Assembly (NCBI RefSeq): GCF_025666195.1 | Contig: NZ_CP102592.1 | Span: 1,488,001-1,552,000, forward strand | Reading direction: 5' to 3' | Source: Xanthomonas sp. CFBP 8443 | Lineage (GTDB): Bacteria; Pseudomonadota; Gammaproteobacteria; Xanthomonadales; Xanthomonadaceae | DNA length: 64,000 nucleotides | Part shown: piece after piece, positions 1 through 8,406 of the stretch | Layout: each line of letters opens with the position of its first letter | Position numbering within the stretch: the first letter of the stretch is position 1 | Translations under genes and position numbers: made by a program | Notes under the pieces: model-generated | What the model was told of the DNA's origin: nothing | Seen by the model: only the letters and a program-made list of their open reading frames with translations | Database searches by the model: none

Positions 1-549
1 CGCTATTGGCCGCAGCTGATCGAGCCGGCGCTGGCGCAGGCCTGGTTCGAGGCGCTGCGCGACGGGGCGGCCTGGCAATGCCTGCGCCGGCCGATGTACG
101 ACCGGGTGGTGGACGTGCCGCGGCTGCTGGCGTCGTATCGCCTGCAGGCGCTGCCCGACACCTTGCCGCTGCGCGACCTGCATGCCGCGGTGCAGGCGCG
201 GGTGCCGGCGCCGTACTCGGCGGTGGGCTTGAACCTGTACCGCGACGGCCGCGACAGCGTGGCGATGCACAACGACAAGCTGCACACGCTGGTGGCGCCG
301 CATCCGATCGCGCTGGTGTCGCTGGGCGCGCCGCGGCGCATGAACATCCGCGCCAAGGCCGGCGACCGCCGCAGCATCGCGGTGGAGCTGGCGCCGGGCA
401 GCCTGCTGGCGATGAGCCATGCCTCGCAACTCACCCACGAGCACGGCATCCCGAAGACGGTGCGGCCGGTGGCGCCGCGGATGAGCGTGGTGTTCCGGGT
501 GCGGCCGATGGACGGAGCGGCCGCCGATGGCGCCGCCGATTCCGCATAA
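1..549 (+). CDS. alkB: AlkB-type 2-oxoglutarate/Fe(II) dioxygenase (5' end outside window)
   Basis: The reading frame is open from the first base, so the N-terminus lies upstream of the window. The visible 182 codons match the catalytic half of AlkB-family DNA/RNA demethylases. An NLYRDGRDSVAMHND segment supplies the HxD iron ligands (about codons 90 and 92). A THEHGIPK segment supplies the distal His (about codon 148), and the closing PRMSVVFR segment supplies the arginines that bind 2-oxoglutarate. These enzymes oxidatively remove alkyl groups from bases. The form with HND and the GSLLAMSH strand resembles the ALKBH2-like subgroup common in Xanthomonadaceae. It is followed after 29 bp by the HD-domain gene, so the two may be co-transcribed. 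Identification is confident; the exact substrate is not readable. Confidence 0.9.
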   Translation, partial: RYWPQLIEPALAQAWFEALRDGAAWQCLRRPMYDRVVDVPRLLASYRLQALPDTLPLRDLHAAVQARVPAPYSAVGLNLYRDGRDSVAMHNDKLHTLVAPHPIALVSLGAPRRMNIRAKAGDRRSIAVELAPGSLLAMSHASQLTHEHGIPKTVRPVAPRMSVVFRVRPMDGAAADGAADSA

Positions 550-578
550 TGCAGGCCAGTTCCCGTCAGGAAGGCTGC

Positions 579-1229
579 ATGACCGCTCTCACCGAACGCT
601 ACGCGCGCGCCGTCGACTACGCCCGCATCGCCCACGCCGGACAGTTCCGCAAGGGCGGCACGGTGCCGTATTTCAGCCATGTGCTGGGCGTGTCGACGCT
701 GGTGCTGGAGGCCGGCGGCGACGAGGACCAGGCGATCGCCGCATTGCTGCACGATGTGGTCGAGGACTGCGGCGCCGGCCACGAGGCGGTGATCCGCGCG
801 CAGTTCGGCGACGAGGTCGCGGCGATCGTGATGGGCTGCACCGACGCCAGCGCCGAGCGCAAGGCGGAACCGGAGGACGTGCCGGCCAGGCGCCGCGACT
901 GGCGCACCCGCAAGCAGGCCTATCTGGCGCACCTGCACGACGCGCCGGCCGCGACGCTGCTGGTCTCGGCCTGCGACAAGCTGTACAACGCGCGCAGCAT
1001 TGTCGCCGATCTGGAGGATCCAGAGGTGGGTGGAGAGGTGTTCGCGCGTTTCACCGCCGGCCGCGACGGCACCTTGTGGTACTACGCTGCGTTGCACGCG
1101 ATCTTCGCCGAGCGCGGTGTGCCGGTGCTGCGGCCGTTCGCGATCGCGGTGGCGCGGATGCATGCGTTGGCGGGCGAGGCGTTCGCGGCGGACGATGCAG
1201 GCGCGCTTGCGGCGCCTTCGTTGGCGTAG
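579..1229 (+). CDS. HD-domain phosphohydrolase, RelA/SpoT (MESH1)-like
   Basis: A 216-residue protein. The ATG at 579 is preceded by AGGAAGG at a good distance, which fixes the start although the frame is open further upstream. It has the hydrolase signature of the ppGpp hydrolase family: an N-terminal HAGQFRKGGTVPYFSHV segment, LLHDVVED at about residue 50 (the HD pair) and a later CDKLYNAR segment carrying the Asp of the metal site. There is no synthetase, TGS or ACT domain, so it is a stand-alone hydrolase comparable in size to MESH1-type enzymes. Such proteins cleave (p)ppGpp or NADPH; which one applies here is inference. It lies 29 bp after the AlkB gene on the same strand. The last 20 residues are Ala-rich and uninformative. 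Confidence 0.85.
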   Translation: MTALTERYARAVDYARIAHAGQFRKGGTVPYFSHVLGVSTLVLEAGGDEDQAIAALLHDVVEDCGAGHEAVIRAQFGDEVAAIVMGCTDASAERKAEPEDVPARRRDWRTRKQAYLAHLHDAPAATLLVSACDKLYNARSIVADLEDPEVGGEVFARFTAGRDGTLWYYAALHAIFAERGVPVLRPFAIAVARMHALAGEAFAADDAGALAAPSLA

Positions 1230-1235
1230 TCGCCT

Positions 1236-1536
1236 ATTGGGCGTCCCTTCTCCCCTTGGGGACCATGGCCCCCTTTTCGGGGGAAGGTGCCCCGCAGGGG
1301 CGGATGAGGGTGCGGCGCAGCCTCGCGCACCCTAACTCAGCGAGTCGCTTTCGCGCCGTACCCTCACCCCAACCCCTCTCCCAGTGGGAGAGGGGCTAGG
1401 CTGTTCCCTTCTCCCTGCGGGAGAAGGTGCCCCGCAGGGGCGGATGAGGGTACGGGCGCAGCCTCGTGCACCCAAACTCAGCGAGTCGCCTTCGCGTCGC
1501 ACCCTCACCCCAACCCCTCTCCCGATGGGAGAGGGG
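1236..1536. repeat. Intergenic stem-loop repeats, CTCTCCC/GGGAGAG family (2 composite copies)
   Basis: The 309 bp between the HD gene and the DUF1993 gene hold no plausible ORF. They contain two roughly 150-bp units, each built of a CTTCTCCC...GGGAGAAGG hairpin, a CCCCGCAGGGG hairpin flanked by GGATGAGGG, and a CCTCACCCCAACCCCTCTCCC/GGGAGAGGGGC hairpin. The same family forms the longer array at 43271-43930. The two flanking genes converge on this region, so the hairpins could also end transcription from both sides. Confidence 0.9.
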
Positions 1537-1538
1537 CT

Positions 1539-2069
1539 TCAAGCGGCTTCGGTTTCTACCGTGTCGAACCGCCCGAGATAATCGAGCTTGCCCACCGCCA
1601 CGCCTTGCTGGCGCAGGATCGCGTGGGCGGTGGCGACGTGGAAGAAGAAATTCGGCAGGGCGAAGGTCAGCAGGTAGTCGCTGCCGTTGAAGTCGGCTTT
1701 CAATTTGCCGGCGCTCAGCGACACCGCGCGGTCCTGGGCGCCGTCGAGGGCAGCCGCATCCACGCTGTGCAGGAAGCGCTGCGTGGCGGCGATACGCTCG
1801 CCCAACTGCGCCAGGGTAGTTTCCTCGTCCGCCATCTTCGGCGGCACGATGTCGCTGAGGCGGCCGATGGTGTTCTTCGCGGTATCCGACGCGCGCTGGA
1901 TTTGCGCGGCGAAGCCGAACATGTCCGGCGCCAGGCGCGCGTCGACCAGCGCCTGCGGATCCTGGCCGTTCTCCTGCGCGTGGCGTTCGGCCAGCGCGAC
2001 GTAGTGCTGCAACACGTCCAGGCCACGCAGGAACACCGGAACGGAAAGGCGATACATCGAGACGGACAT
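1539..2069 (-). CDS. DUF1993 family protein
   Basis: A 176-residue protein. The ATG at 2069 is preceded on the minus strand by AAGGAA, and translation begins MSVSMYRLSVPVFLRGL. The YRLSVPVF start, a central LAPDMFGFAAQIQRASDTAKN segment and the later NGSDYLLTFALPNFFFHVATAH segment are characteristic of DUF1993. That family is predicted to be all-helical and related to the DinB/YfiT four-helix bundle; its function is unknown. The protein is cytosolic, with no signal peptide or membrane segment. It stands alone on the minus strand and converges with the HD gene across the repeat region. Confidence 0.85.
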   Translation of the reverse strand: MSVSMYRLSVPVFLRGLDVLQHYVALAERHAQENGQDPQALVDARLAPDMFGFAAQIQRASDTAKNTIGRLSDIVPPKMADEETTLAQLGERIAATQRFLHSVDAAALDGAQDRAVSLSAGKLKADFNGSDYLLTFALPNFFFHVATAHAILRQQGVAVGKLDYLGRFDTVETEAA

Positions 2070-2572
2070 GAGCGGTTTCCTTGAAGACGATAGGGGCCGG
2101 GCGCAGGCCGGCGACGGCGCGGCATCACCTTGGATGGGGCATTGCGGATCGAACACAAGGGCGACCCTCGTCGCGGCCGGGTGCCATACCCGCGCGTACT
2201 GGTTGCAGGATGGGGCTGCCGCGCTGCGACGAAAAGGCCGCCGCGTCCGCTGGCTGCGAGGCTTTGTCAGCACCTCGTCCGGCGACGCCACGCGGTAGCG
2301 CGGTCGGGTCTTCGGCGCCAGTGAGCCACCTCCAGAGGACCATCGTCCCACTGAAAAACAATCAGCGCAGCATGCTTTAGCCCCTCTCCCATCGGGAGAG
2401 GGGTTGGGGTGAGGGTACGGCGCGCGAAGCGCCCCGCTGTTCGCGTGCGCGCGGCACGTTCGTCGTCCCTTGGCCGAAAGAGCGTTGGCGCCTTCCCAGA
2501 ATGGGTGATTGCCCGCAGCGCTGCCGCATCGCATGCTGTGTGCGTCAATGCCCGTTCCCTACAAGGATGCCG
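2070..2572. other. Gene-free divergent intergenic region with one repeat copy
   Basis: About 500 bp lie between the DUF1993 start and the start of the CNB/TrxR fusion, which diverge. No recognisable coding signal was seen on either strand. A single copy of the CCCCTCTCCC/GGGAGAGGGG stem-loop followed by TTGGGGTGAGGGT lies at about 2378-2425. Promoters for both flanking genes should lie here, but no clear -35/-10 pair could be read. Confidence 0.7.
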
Positions 2573-4279
2573 ATGAGCCTGGCCGATACCCGTCGCCATC
2601 AGATGTTCCCGGTGCTGGAGCCCGCCCAGGTGGAGACCGCGCGTCGCTTCGCCAGCGGCGCGCCGCGCACGTTCGCTCCGGGCGAGGAGGTCTTCGCCGT
2701 CGGCGACCATCCGGCGCCGGTGTGGCTGGTGCTGCAGGGCACGATCGCGGTGGTGCGCCGCGACGGGCTGGGCCACGAGAAGCCGGTCACCGAGCACACC
2801 GCGGGGCAGTTCAGCGGCGAGGTCAGCCAGCTGGCCGGCCGCGCCTCCTTGGCCGGCGGCCGCGCCGGCGCCGAGGGCTGCGTCGCAGTGCCGTTCGATG
2901 CGGCGCATCTGCGCTCGCTGATGATCAGCTCGGCCGACGTCGGCGAGATCGTGATGCGCGCGCTGATCCTGCGCCGGGTCGGATTGATCGAAGGCGATAC
3001 CGCCGGCTCGGTGCTGATCGGCGAGCCGGGCGAGGCGCGGCTGACCCGGCTGCAGGGCTTCCTGACCCGCAACGGCTATCCCAACACCTTCCTGGATGCG
3101 GCCAACGACGACGAGGGCCGCGCACTGGTCGAGCGCCTGGGCATCCATCACGACGAACTGCCGTTGATGGTCTGCCCCAGCGGCACCGTGCTGCGGCGTC
3201 CCAGCGAGGCCGAGGCCGCGCATTGCCTGGGCATGACCCCGGAGCTGGATCCGCAAAAACGCTACGACGTGGCCATCGTCGGCGCCGGCCCGGCCGGCCT
3301 GGCGACCGCGGTGTACGCCGCCTCCGAAGGCCTGTCGGTGCTGGTGCTGGACCAGCGTGCGATCGGCGGCCAGGCCGGTGCGTCGGCGCGGATCGAGAAC
3401 TACCTCGGGTTTCCCACCGGCATTTCCGGCCAGGCGCTGGCCGGGCGCGCCTACAACCAGGCGTTGAAGTTCGGCGCCGAACTGGCGTTGCCGCTGGAAG
3501 TGGCGCAGCTGCATTGCGATGCGGCCACCGCCGAGGACTGCAGCGCCGCGCCGTTGCAATTGCAGATGCGCGATGGCCTGCGCGTGCAGGCGCGCACCGT
3601 GGTGATCGCCTCGGGCGCGCGCTACCGGCGCCCGGACATCGCCAACCTGGCCGCGTTCGAAGGCAACGGCGTGTCGTACTGGGCCTCGCCGGTGGAGGCG
3701 CGCTTGTGCGAAGGCGAGGAGGTGGCCTTGGTCGGCGGCGGCAATTCCGCGGGCCAGGCGGTGGTGTTCCTGGCGCCGAAGGTGAAGCGCCTGCACCTGA
3801 TCGTGCGCGGTGCGGGGCTGGAGGCGTCGATGTCGCGCTACCTGATCGAGCGCATCGCCGCGTTGCCGAACGTCGAGCTGCACACCGGCACCGAGGTGGT
3901 GTCGCTGCAGGCCGACGCGTCGCAGCGCCTGGCGAGCGCGGAGTTCCGCGACCGCGCCACCGGCGCCACCCATCGCTGCGATCTGCATCACCTGTTCCTG
4001 TTCGTCGGCGCCGATCCCAACAGCGCCTGGGTCGACGACTGCGTGCGGCTGGATCACGCCGGCTTCGTCGTCACCGGCGCCGAGCCGGAACTTGGCCAGG
4101 TGCCGGCGCTGCCGTTGGAGACCGACCGGCCGGGCGTGTTCGCGATCGGCGACGTGCGCGCCGGTTCGGTCAAGCGCGTGGCCGCGGCGGTCGGAGAGGG
4201 CGCCGCGGTGGTCGCGCAGATCCATCAATTCCTGGCGCGGCGCAGTGCGCCCGCCGCAACCGAGAGAGGCAGCCGATGA
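2573..4279 (+). CDS. Cyclic-nucleotide-binding / thioredoxin-reductase-like flavoprotein fusion
   Basis: A 568-residue protein. In-frame ATGs occur at 2567 and 2573; AAGG at 2563-2566 is correctly spaced only for 2573. Residues about 20-125 are a cyclic-nucleotide-binding-type beta-roll (FAPGEEVFAVGDHPAPVWLV, then HTAGQFSGEVSQLAGR). Residues about 135-215 look like a thioredoxin-fold remnant, and from about 230 onward comes a two-domain pyridine-nucleotide oxidoreductase with a FAD motif VAIVGAGPAGLA and an NADPH motif VALVGGGNSAGQA (about 383). The CxxC redox pair of thioredoxin reductase is absent: the equivalent stretch (about 365-372) reads SYWASPVEA. It therefore probably does not reduce disulphides in the classical way. 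It overlaps the UBP zinc-finger gene by 4 bases (ATGA), implying translational coupling. Function unknown. Confidence 0.88.
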   Translation: MSLADTRRHQMFPVLEPAQVETARRFASGAPRTFAPGEEVFAVGDHPAPVWLVLQGTIAVVRRDGLGHEKPVTEHTAGQFSGEVSQLAGRASLAGGRAGAEGCVAVPFDAAHLRSLMISSADVGEIVMRALILRRVGLIEGDTAGSVLIGEPGEARLTRLQGFLTRNGYPNTFLDAANDDEGRALVERLGIHHDELPLMVCPSGTVLRRPSEAEAAHCLGMTPELDPQKRYDVAIVGAGPAGLATAVYAASEGLSVLVLDQRAIGGQAGASARIENYLGFPTGISGQALAGRAYNQALKFGAELALPLEVAQLHCDAATAEDCSAAPLQLQMRDGLRVQARTVVIASGARYRRPDIANLAAFEGNGVSYWASPVEARLCEGEEVALVGGGNSAGQAVVFLAPKVKRLHLIVRGAGLEASMSRYLIERIAALPNVELHTGTEVVSLQADASQRLASAEFRDRATGATHRCDLHHLFLFVGADPNSAWVDDCVRLDHAGFVVTGAEPELGQVPALPLETDRPGVFAIGDVRAGSVKRVAAAVGEGAAVVAQIHQFLARRSAPAATERGSR

Positions 4280-4581
4280 CAGCGCGTTGTTCCCACCTTG
4301 CCACCATCGCCGAGGTCACGCCGAGCGCGCGCGGCTGCGAAGAGTGCCTGAAGATCGGCAGCCCCTGGGTGCATTTGCGCCTGTGCCGCAGCTGCGGCCA
4401 CGTCGGTTGTTGCGACGATTCGCCCAATCGCCACGCGACCAAGCATTTCCACCAGACCGCGCACCCGATCATCGAAGGCTACGACCCGCCCGAAGGCTGG
4501 GGCTGGTGCTACGTGGACGAGGCCGAAGTGGAGCTGCCGGACCAGACGCCGCAGCTGGGGCCGATTCCGCGCTACGTGTAG
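4276..4581 (+). CDS. UBP-type zinc-finger protein
   Basis: A 101-residue protein whose ATG overlaps the stop of the preceding flavoprotein (ATGA). It has the ligand pattern of the ZnF-UBP fold: CSHL near the start, GCEECLKIG, then LCRSCGHVGCCDDSPNRHATKH followed by HFHQTAHPII. In eukaryotes this fold binds the free C-terminal tail of ubiquitin. In bacteria stand-alone copies are common, but their ligand is not established. The coupling to a CNB/TrxR-like fusion suggests they act as a pair, with the zinc finger perhaps recognising a protein C-terminus for the flavoenzyme; that is inference. After the stop the sequence runs directly into the first repeat array. Confidence 0.9.
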   Translation: MTARCSHLATIAEVTPSARGCEECLKIGSPWVHLRLCRSCGHVGCCDDSPNRHATKHFHQTAHPIIEGYDPPEGWGWCYVDEAEVELPDQTPQLGPIPRYV

Positions 4582-4634
4582 CGTGAGGCCGCTCGCGCCG
4601 CTGCAGCGCAATCTGGCCACGCGTTTGGCATGTT

Positions 4635-5560
4635 GAGCTTCGGACAGCGTCGGGACTGAAGTCCCTCCCACAGTGCACCCTGGCGGTTTGCCGCAAGCCC
4701 CTGTAGGAGCGGCTTCAGCCGCGACAGACACTGCCAGACATTCCTGCACATCAAGATCCGGTCGGGGCTGAAGCCCCTCCTACAGTGCACCCAGCCAACT
4801 CGCCGCAAGTCCCTGTGGGAGCGACTTCAGTCGCGACGAGCGAAGCGGTAGACCCAGCGGCTTCAGGCAGCGTCGGGACTGAAGTCCCTCCCACAGTGCA
4901 CCCCAGCCCGTTTGCCGCAGTCCCTGTAGGAGCGGCTTCAGCCGCGACAGACACTGCCAGACATTCCTGCACATCGAGATCCGGTCGGGGCTGAAGCCCC
5001 TCCTACAGTGCACCCAGCCAACTCGCCGCAAGTCCCTGTGGGAGCGACTTCAGTCGCGACGAGCGAAGCGGTGGACCCAATGGCTTCGGGCAGCGTCGGG
5101 ACTGAAGTCCCTCCCACCGTGCACCCAGCCGGTTTGCCGCAGTCCCTGTAGGAGCGGCTTCAGCCGCGACAGACACTGCCAGACATTCCTGCACATCAAG
5201 ATCCGGTCGGGGCTGAAGCCCCTCCTACAGTGCACCCAGCCAACTCGCCGCAAGTCCCTGTGGGAGCGACTTCAGTCGCGACGATCGAAGCGGTAGACCC
5301 AACGGCTTCGGGCAGCGTCGGGACTGAAGTCCCTCCCACAGTGCACCCAGCCAGCTTGCCGCAGCCCTGTAGGAGCGGCTTCAGCCGCGACAGACACTGA
5401 CAGGCATCCCTGCACATCAAGATCCGGTCGGGGCTGAAGCCCCTCCTACAGTGCGCCCAGCCAGCTCGCCGCAAGTCCCTGTGGGAGCGACTTCAGTCGC
5501 GACGAGCGAAGCGGTGAACCAACGACTGCGGACAGCGTCGGAACCGAAGTCCCTCCACAG
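4635..5560. repeat. Tandem array of CTTCAG stem-loop repeats, period about 222 bp, four copies
   Basis: Fixed landmarks such as GATCCGGTCGGGGC recur at 4755, 4978, 5200 and 5421, giving spacings of 223, 222 and 221 bp. Each unit holds four short hairpins of alternating orientation with an invariant TTCA loop and different 4-bp stems (CGGC, CGAC, GGGC, GGAC), joined by a spacer reading GTGCACCCAGCCAACTCGCC. There is no protein-coding sense and no transposase. These are REP-like elements, dispersed in Xanthomonas and Pseudomonas genomes, but here stacked as a tandem composite. The region 4582-5648 otherwise contains no gene. Confidence 0.93.
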
Positions 5561-5648
5561 CGAATCCTGCCCATCGCGCATGACCTGTACACGGCGCATC
5601 GAGCCGACCCGCTAAGCTTGCGCCAGTTCCTGCCGACCGCTCTCACCA

Positions 5649-8165
5649 ATGCCAAAGCCCCCCGTTTCCACCGCCTCCGGCTTCGTCCGCGTCCGCGGCG
5701 CCCGCGAACACAATCTCAAGGACGTGGACGTGGAGCTGCCGCGCGATGCGCTGGTGGTGTTCACCGGCGTCTCCGGCTCCGGCAAGTCGTCGCTGGCGTT
5801 CGGCACGCTGTTCGCCGAGGCGCAGCGCCGCTACCTGGATTCGATCTCGCCGTACGCGCGGCGCCTGATCGACCAGGCCGGGGTGCCGGACGTGGATGCC
5901 ATCGAAGGCCTGCCGCCGGCGGTGGCGCTGCAGCAGCATCGCGGTGCGCCGAGTACGCGCTCGTCGGTGGGCAGCGTCACCACCATCTCCAATTCGCTGC
6001 GCATGCTGTACTCGCGCGCCGGCGACTACCCGCCGGGGCAGGCCATCATCTACGCCGACGGCTTCTCGCCGAACACCCCGGCCGGCGCATGCCCGACGTG
6101 CCATGGCCTGGGCCGCATCTACGACGCCACCGAGGCGTCGATGGTGCCGGACCGTTCGCTGAGCATCCGCGAGCGCGCCGTGGCCGCGTGGCCGCCGGCC
6201 TGGCACGGGCAGAACCTGCGCGACATCCTCACCACGCTGGGCCACGACGTCGACGTGCCGTGGGCGAAGCTGCCGAAGAAGACCCGCGACTGGATCCTGT
6301 ACACCGACGAGCAGCCGACGGTGCCGGTGTATCCCGGCTTCACCCTCGCCGAGACCCAGCGCGCGCTGCGGCGCAAGCAGGAGCCGGCCTACATGGGCAC
6401 CTTCAGCAGCGCGCGCCGCTACGTGCTGCACACCTTCGCCAGCACGCAGAGCGCGTTGATCAAGAAGCGCGTGTCGCAGTACCTGCTCAGCACTCAATGC
6501 CCGACCTGCGACGGCAAGCGCCTGCGCCGCGAGGCGTTGTCGGTGACCTTCGCCGGGCTCGATATCGGCGCCTTGTCGCAGCGTCCGCTCACGCAGGTGG
6601 CCGAGCTGCTGCGCCCGGCCGCGGCGGGCCGTACGCGCGATGCCAAGCGCCATCCGGAGCAGGCCATCGCCGCGCAGCGCATCGCCCAGGATCTGCTGGC
6701 GCGGATCCAGATCCTGCAGGAGCTGGGCCTGGGCTATCTCACCCTGGAACGCAGCACGCCGACGCTGTCGCCGGGCGAACTGCAGCGGCTGCGCCTGGCC
6801 ACGCAGATCCGCTCGCAGCTGTTCGGCGTGGTCTACGTGATGGACGAGCCGTCCGCCGGCCTGCATCCGGCCGATGCGCAGGCGCTGCTGGCCGCGCTGG
6901 ACCAGCTCAAGGCCGCAGGCAATTCGCTGTTCGTGGTCGAGCACGAGATCGACGTGATCCGCCATGCCGACTGGATCGTCGATGTCGGCCCCGGCGCGGG
7001 CGAGCAGGGCGGGCAAGTGCTGTACAGCGGTCCGCCGGCCGGACTGGCGCAGGTCGCCGCCTCGTCCACGCGCCGCTACCTGTTCGCCGAACAGGCGCCG
7101 ATCGCGCATGCGCCGCGCGCGCCGAGCGCGTGGCTGCAATTGCGCGGGATCACCCGCAACAACGTCGCCGCGCTGGACGTGGATATCCCGCTGGGCGTGT
7201 TCACCACGGTCACCGGTGTGTCCGGCTCGGGCAAGTCATCGCTGGTCAGCCAGGCGCTGGTGGAACTGCTGGGCGCGCATCTTGGCCAGGAGCGCGTCGA
7301 TCCGGAAGAAGGCGTGGACCCGTTGGAGCGGGGGACGCAGATGGCGACCGACGGACGCGTTGCCGACGGCCTGCAGCACGTGCGGCGCCTGGTGCAGGTG
7401 GACCAGAAACCGATCGGCCGCACGCCGCGTTCCAACCTGGCGACCTACACCGGCCTGTTCGACCACGTGCGCAAGCGCTTCGCCGCCACGCCGGCCGCGC
7501 GCAAGCGCAAGTACGACGCCGGCCGCTTCTCGTTCAACGTCGCCAAGGGCCGCTGCGAGACCTGCGAAGGCGAGGGCGCGGTGTTCGTGGAATTGCTGTT
7601 CATGCCCAGCGTGTACGCGCCGTGCCCGACCTGCCACGGCGCGCGCTACAACGCCAAGACGCTGGAGATCGAACTGCGCGGGCGCAACATCGCGCAGGTG
7701 TTGCGCATGACCGTGACGCAGGCGGCGGACTTCTTCGCCGACGATGCGGCGATCGCGCGGCCGCTGCAGGTGCTGGGCGAGGTGGGACTGGGCTATCTGC
7801 GGCTGGGCCAGCCGGCCACCGAACTGTCCGGCGGCGAGGCGCAGCGGATCAAGCTGGCCACTGAGCTGCAGCGCGCGCAGCGCCGCGACACCGTGTACGT
7901 GCTCGACGAACCGACCACCGGCCTGCATCCGGCCGACGTGGACACGCTGCTGCGCCAGCTGCACGGCCTGGTGGAGGCCGGCAATAGCGTGGTCGCGGTG
8001 GAGCACGACATGCGCGTGGCCGCGGCCAGCGACTGGATCATCGAGATGGGGCCGGGCGCCGGCGATGAAGGCGGTGAGGTCGTCGTCGCCGGCGAGCCGC
8101 AGACGGTGGCGCGACATGCCGGCAGTCGCACCGCGCCGTTCCTGGCGGAGGCGCTGCAGGGCTGA
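5649..8165 (+). CDS. UvrA-family excinuclease ABC subunit A paralogue
   Basis: An 838-residue cytosolic double ABC ATPase, shorter than canonical UvrA (about 940 residues). Walker A motifs [12 protein letters not shown] (about 40) and [12 protein letters not shown] (about 523), Walker B motifs [11 protein letters not shown] (about 395) and [11 protein letters not shown] (about 751), and the Zn-finger pairs CPTCHG/CPTCDG and CETCEG/CPTCHG are all visible. The second ABC signature is canonical ([12 protein letters not shown]) but the first is altered to [12 protein letters not shown]. The reduced length fits the UvrA2/DrrC-like class, which usually lacks the UvrB-binding insert and is tied to intercalating-drug tolerance. 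A role beside the housekeeping UvrABC is inferred. The start ATG has no strong ribosome site; DNA upstream is repeat array. Confidence 0.88.
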   Translation: MPKPPVSTASGFVRVRGAREHNLKDVDVELPRDALVVFTGVSGSGKSSLAFGTLFAEAQRRYLDSISPYARRLIDQAGVPDVDAIEGLPPAVALQQHRGAPSTRSSVGSVTTISNSLRMLYSRAGDYPPGQAIIYADGFSPNTPAGACPTCHGLGRIYDATEASMVPDRSLSIRERAVAAWPPAWHGQNLRDILTTLGHDVDVPWAKLPKKTRDWILYTDEQPTVPVYPGFTLAETQRALRRKQEPAYMGTFSSARRYVLHTFASTQSALIKKRVSQYLLSTQCPTCDGKRLRREALSVTFAGLDIGALSQRPLTQVAELLRPAAAGRTRDAKRHPEQAIAAQRIAQDLLARIQILQELGLGYLTLERSTPTLSPGELQRLRLATQIRSQLFGVVYVMDEPSAGLHPADAQALLAALDQLKAAGNSLFVVEHEIDVIRHADWIVDVGPGAGEQGGQVLYSGPPAGLAQVAASSTRRYLFAEQAPIAHAPRAPSAWLQLRGITRNNVAALDVDIPLGVFTTVTGVSGSGKSSLVSQALVELLGAHLGQERVDPEEGVDPLERGTQMATDGRVADGLQHVRRLVQVDQKPIGRTPRSNLATYTGLFDHVRKRFAATPAARKRKYDAGRFSFNVAKGRCETCEGEGAVFVELLFMPSVYAPCPTCHGARYNAKTLEIELRGRNIAQVLRMTVTQAADFFADDAAIARPLQVLGEVGLGYLRLGQPATELSGGEAQRIKLATELQRAQRRDTVYVLDEPTTGLHPADVDTLLRQLHGLVEAGNSVVAVEHDMRVAAASDWIIEMGPGAGDEGGEVVVAGEPQTVARHAGSRTAPFLAEALQG

Positions 8166-8406
8166 AGCGCTGCGGAGGCGGCGGCGCGGCAAGCAACCGC
8201 AGCGCGCCATTCCTCGCGGAGACGTGCAGAGCTGCGCGTTTTTCTACGTTTCAGTGGCAACGCAACTGCCGCAAGTGGAACCGCCCGCGTGCAAGGACGT
8301 TGCCGCAGGCGCGGATACGCAGCGCCTTGCGCTCGATGCATCGTCTGCGGTGCAGCGCAGTGCGGCGTTCCCGCGCCAGCCGATGCCGGCGCGGGAACGG
8401 CAGCGC

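Noticed and set aside
2267..4228. Long minus-strand frame opposite the CNB/TrxR-like gene
   Set aside because: Composition is shadow-like (His/Arg/Gln-rich) and the sense strand carries FAD and NADPH motifs.
4635..5560. CRISPR array
   Set aside because: Units are about 222 bp with near-identical spacers and several internal hairpins; there are no cas genes.
5649..8165. Housekeeping uvrA
   Set aside because: It is about 100 residues short and has the altered first signature LSPGELQ, so a paralogue is the better reading.
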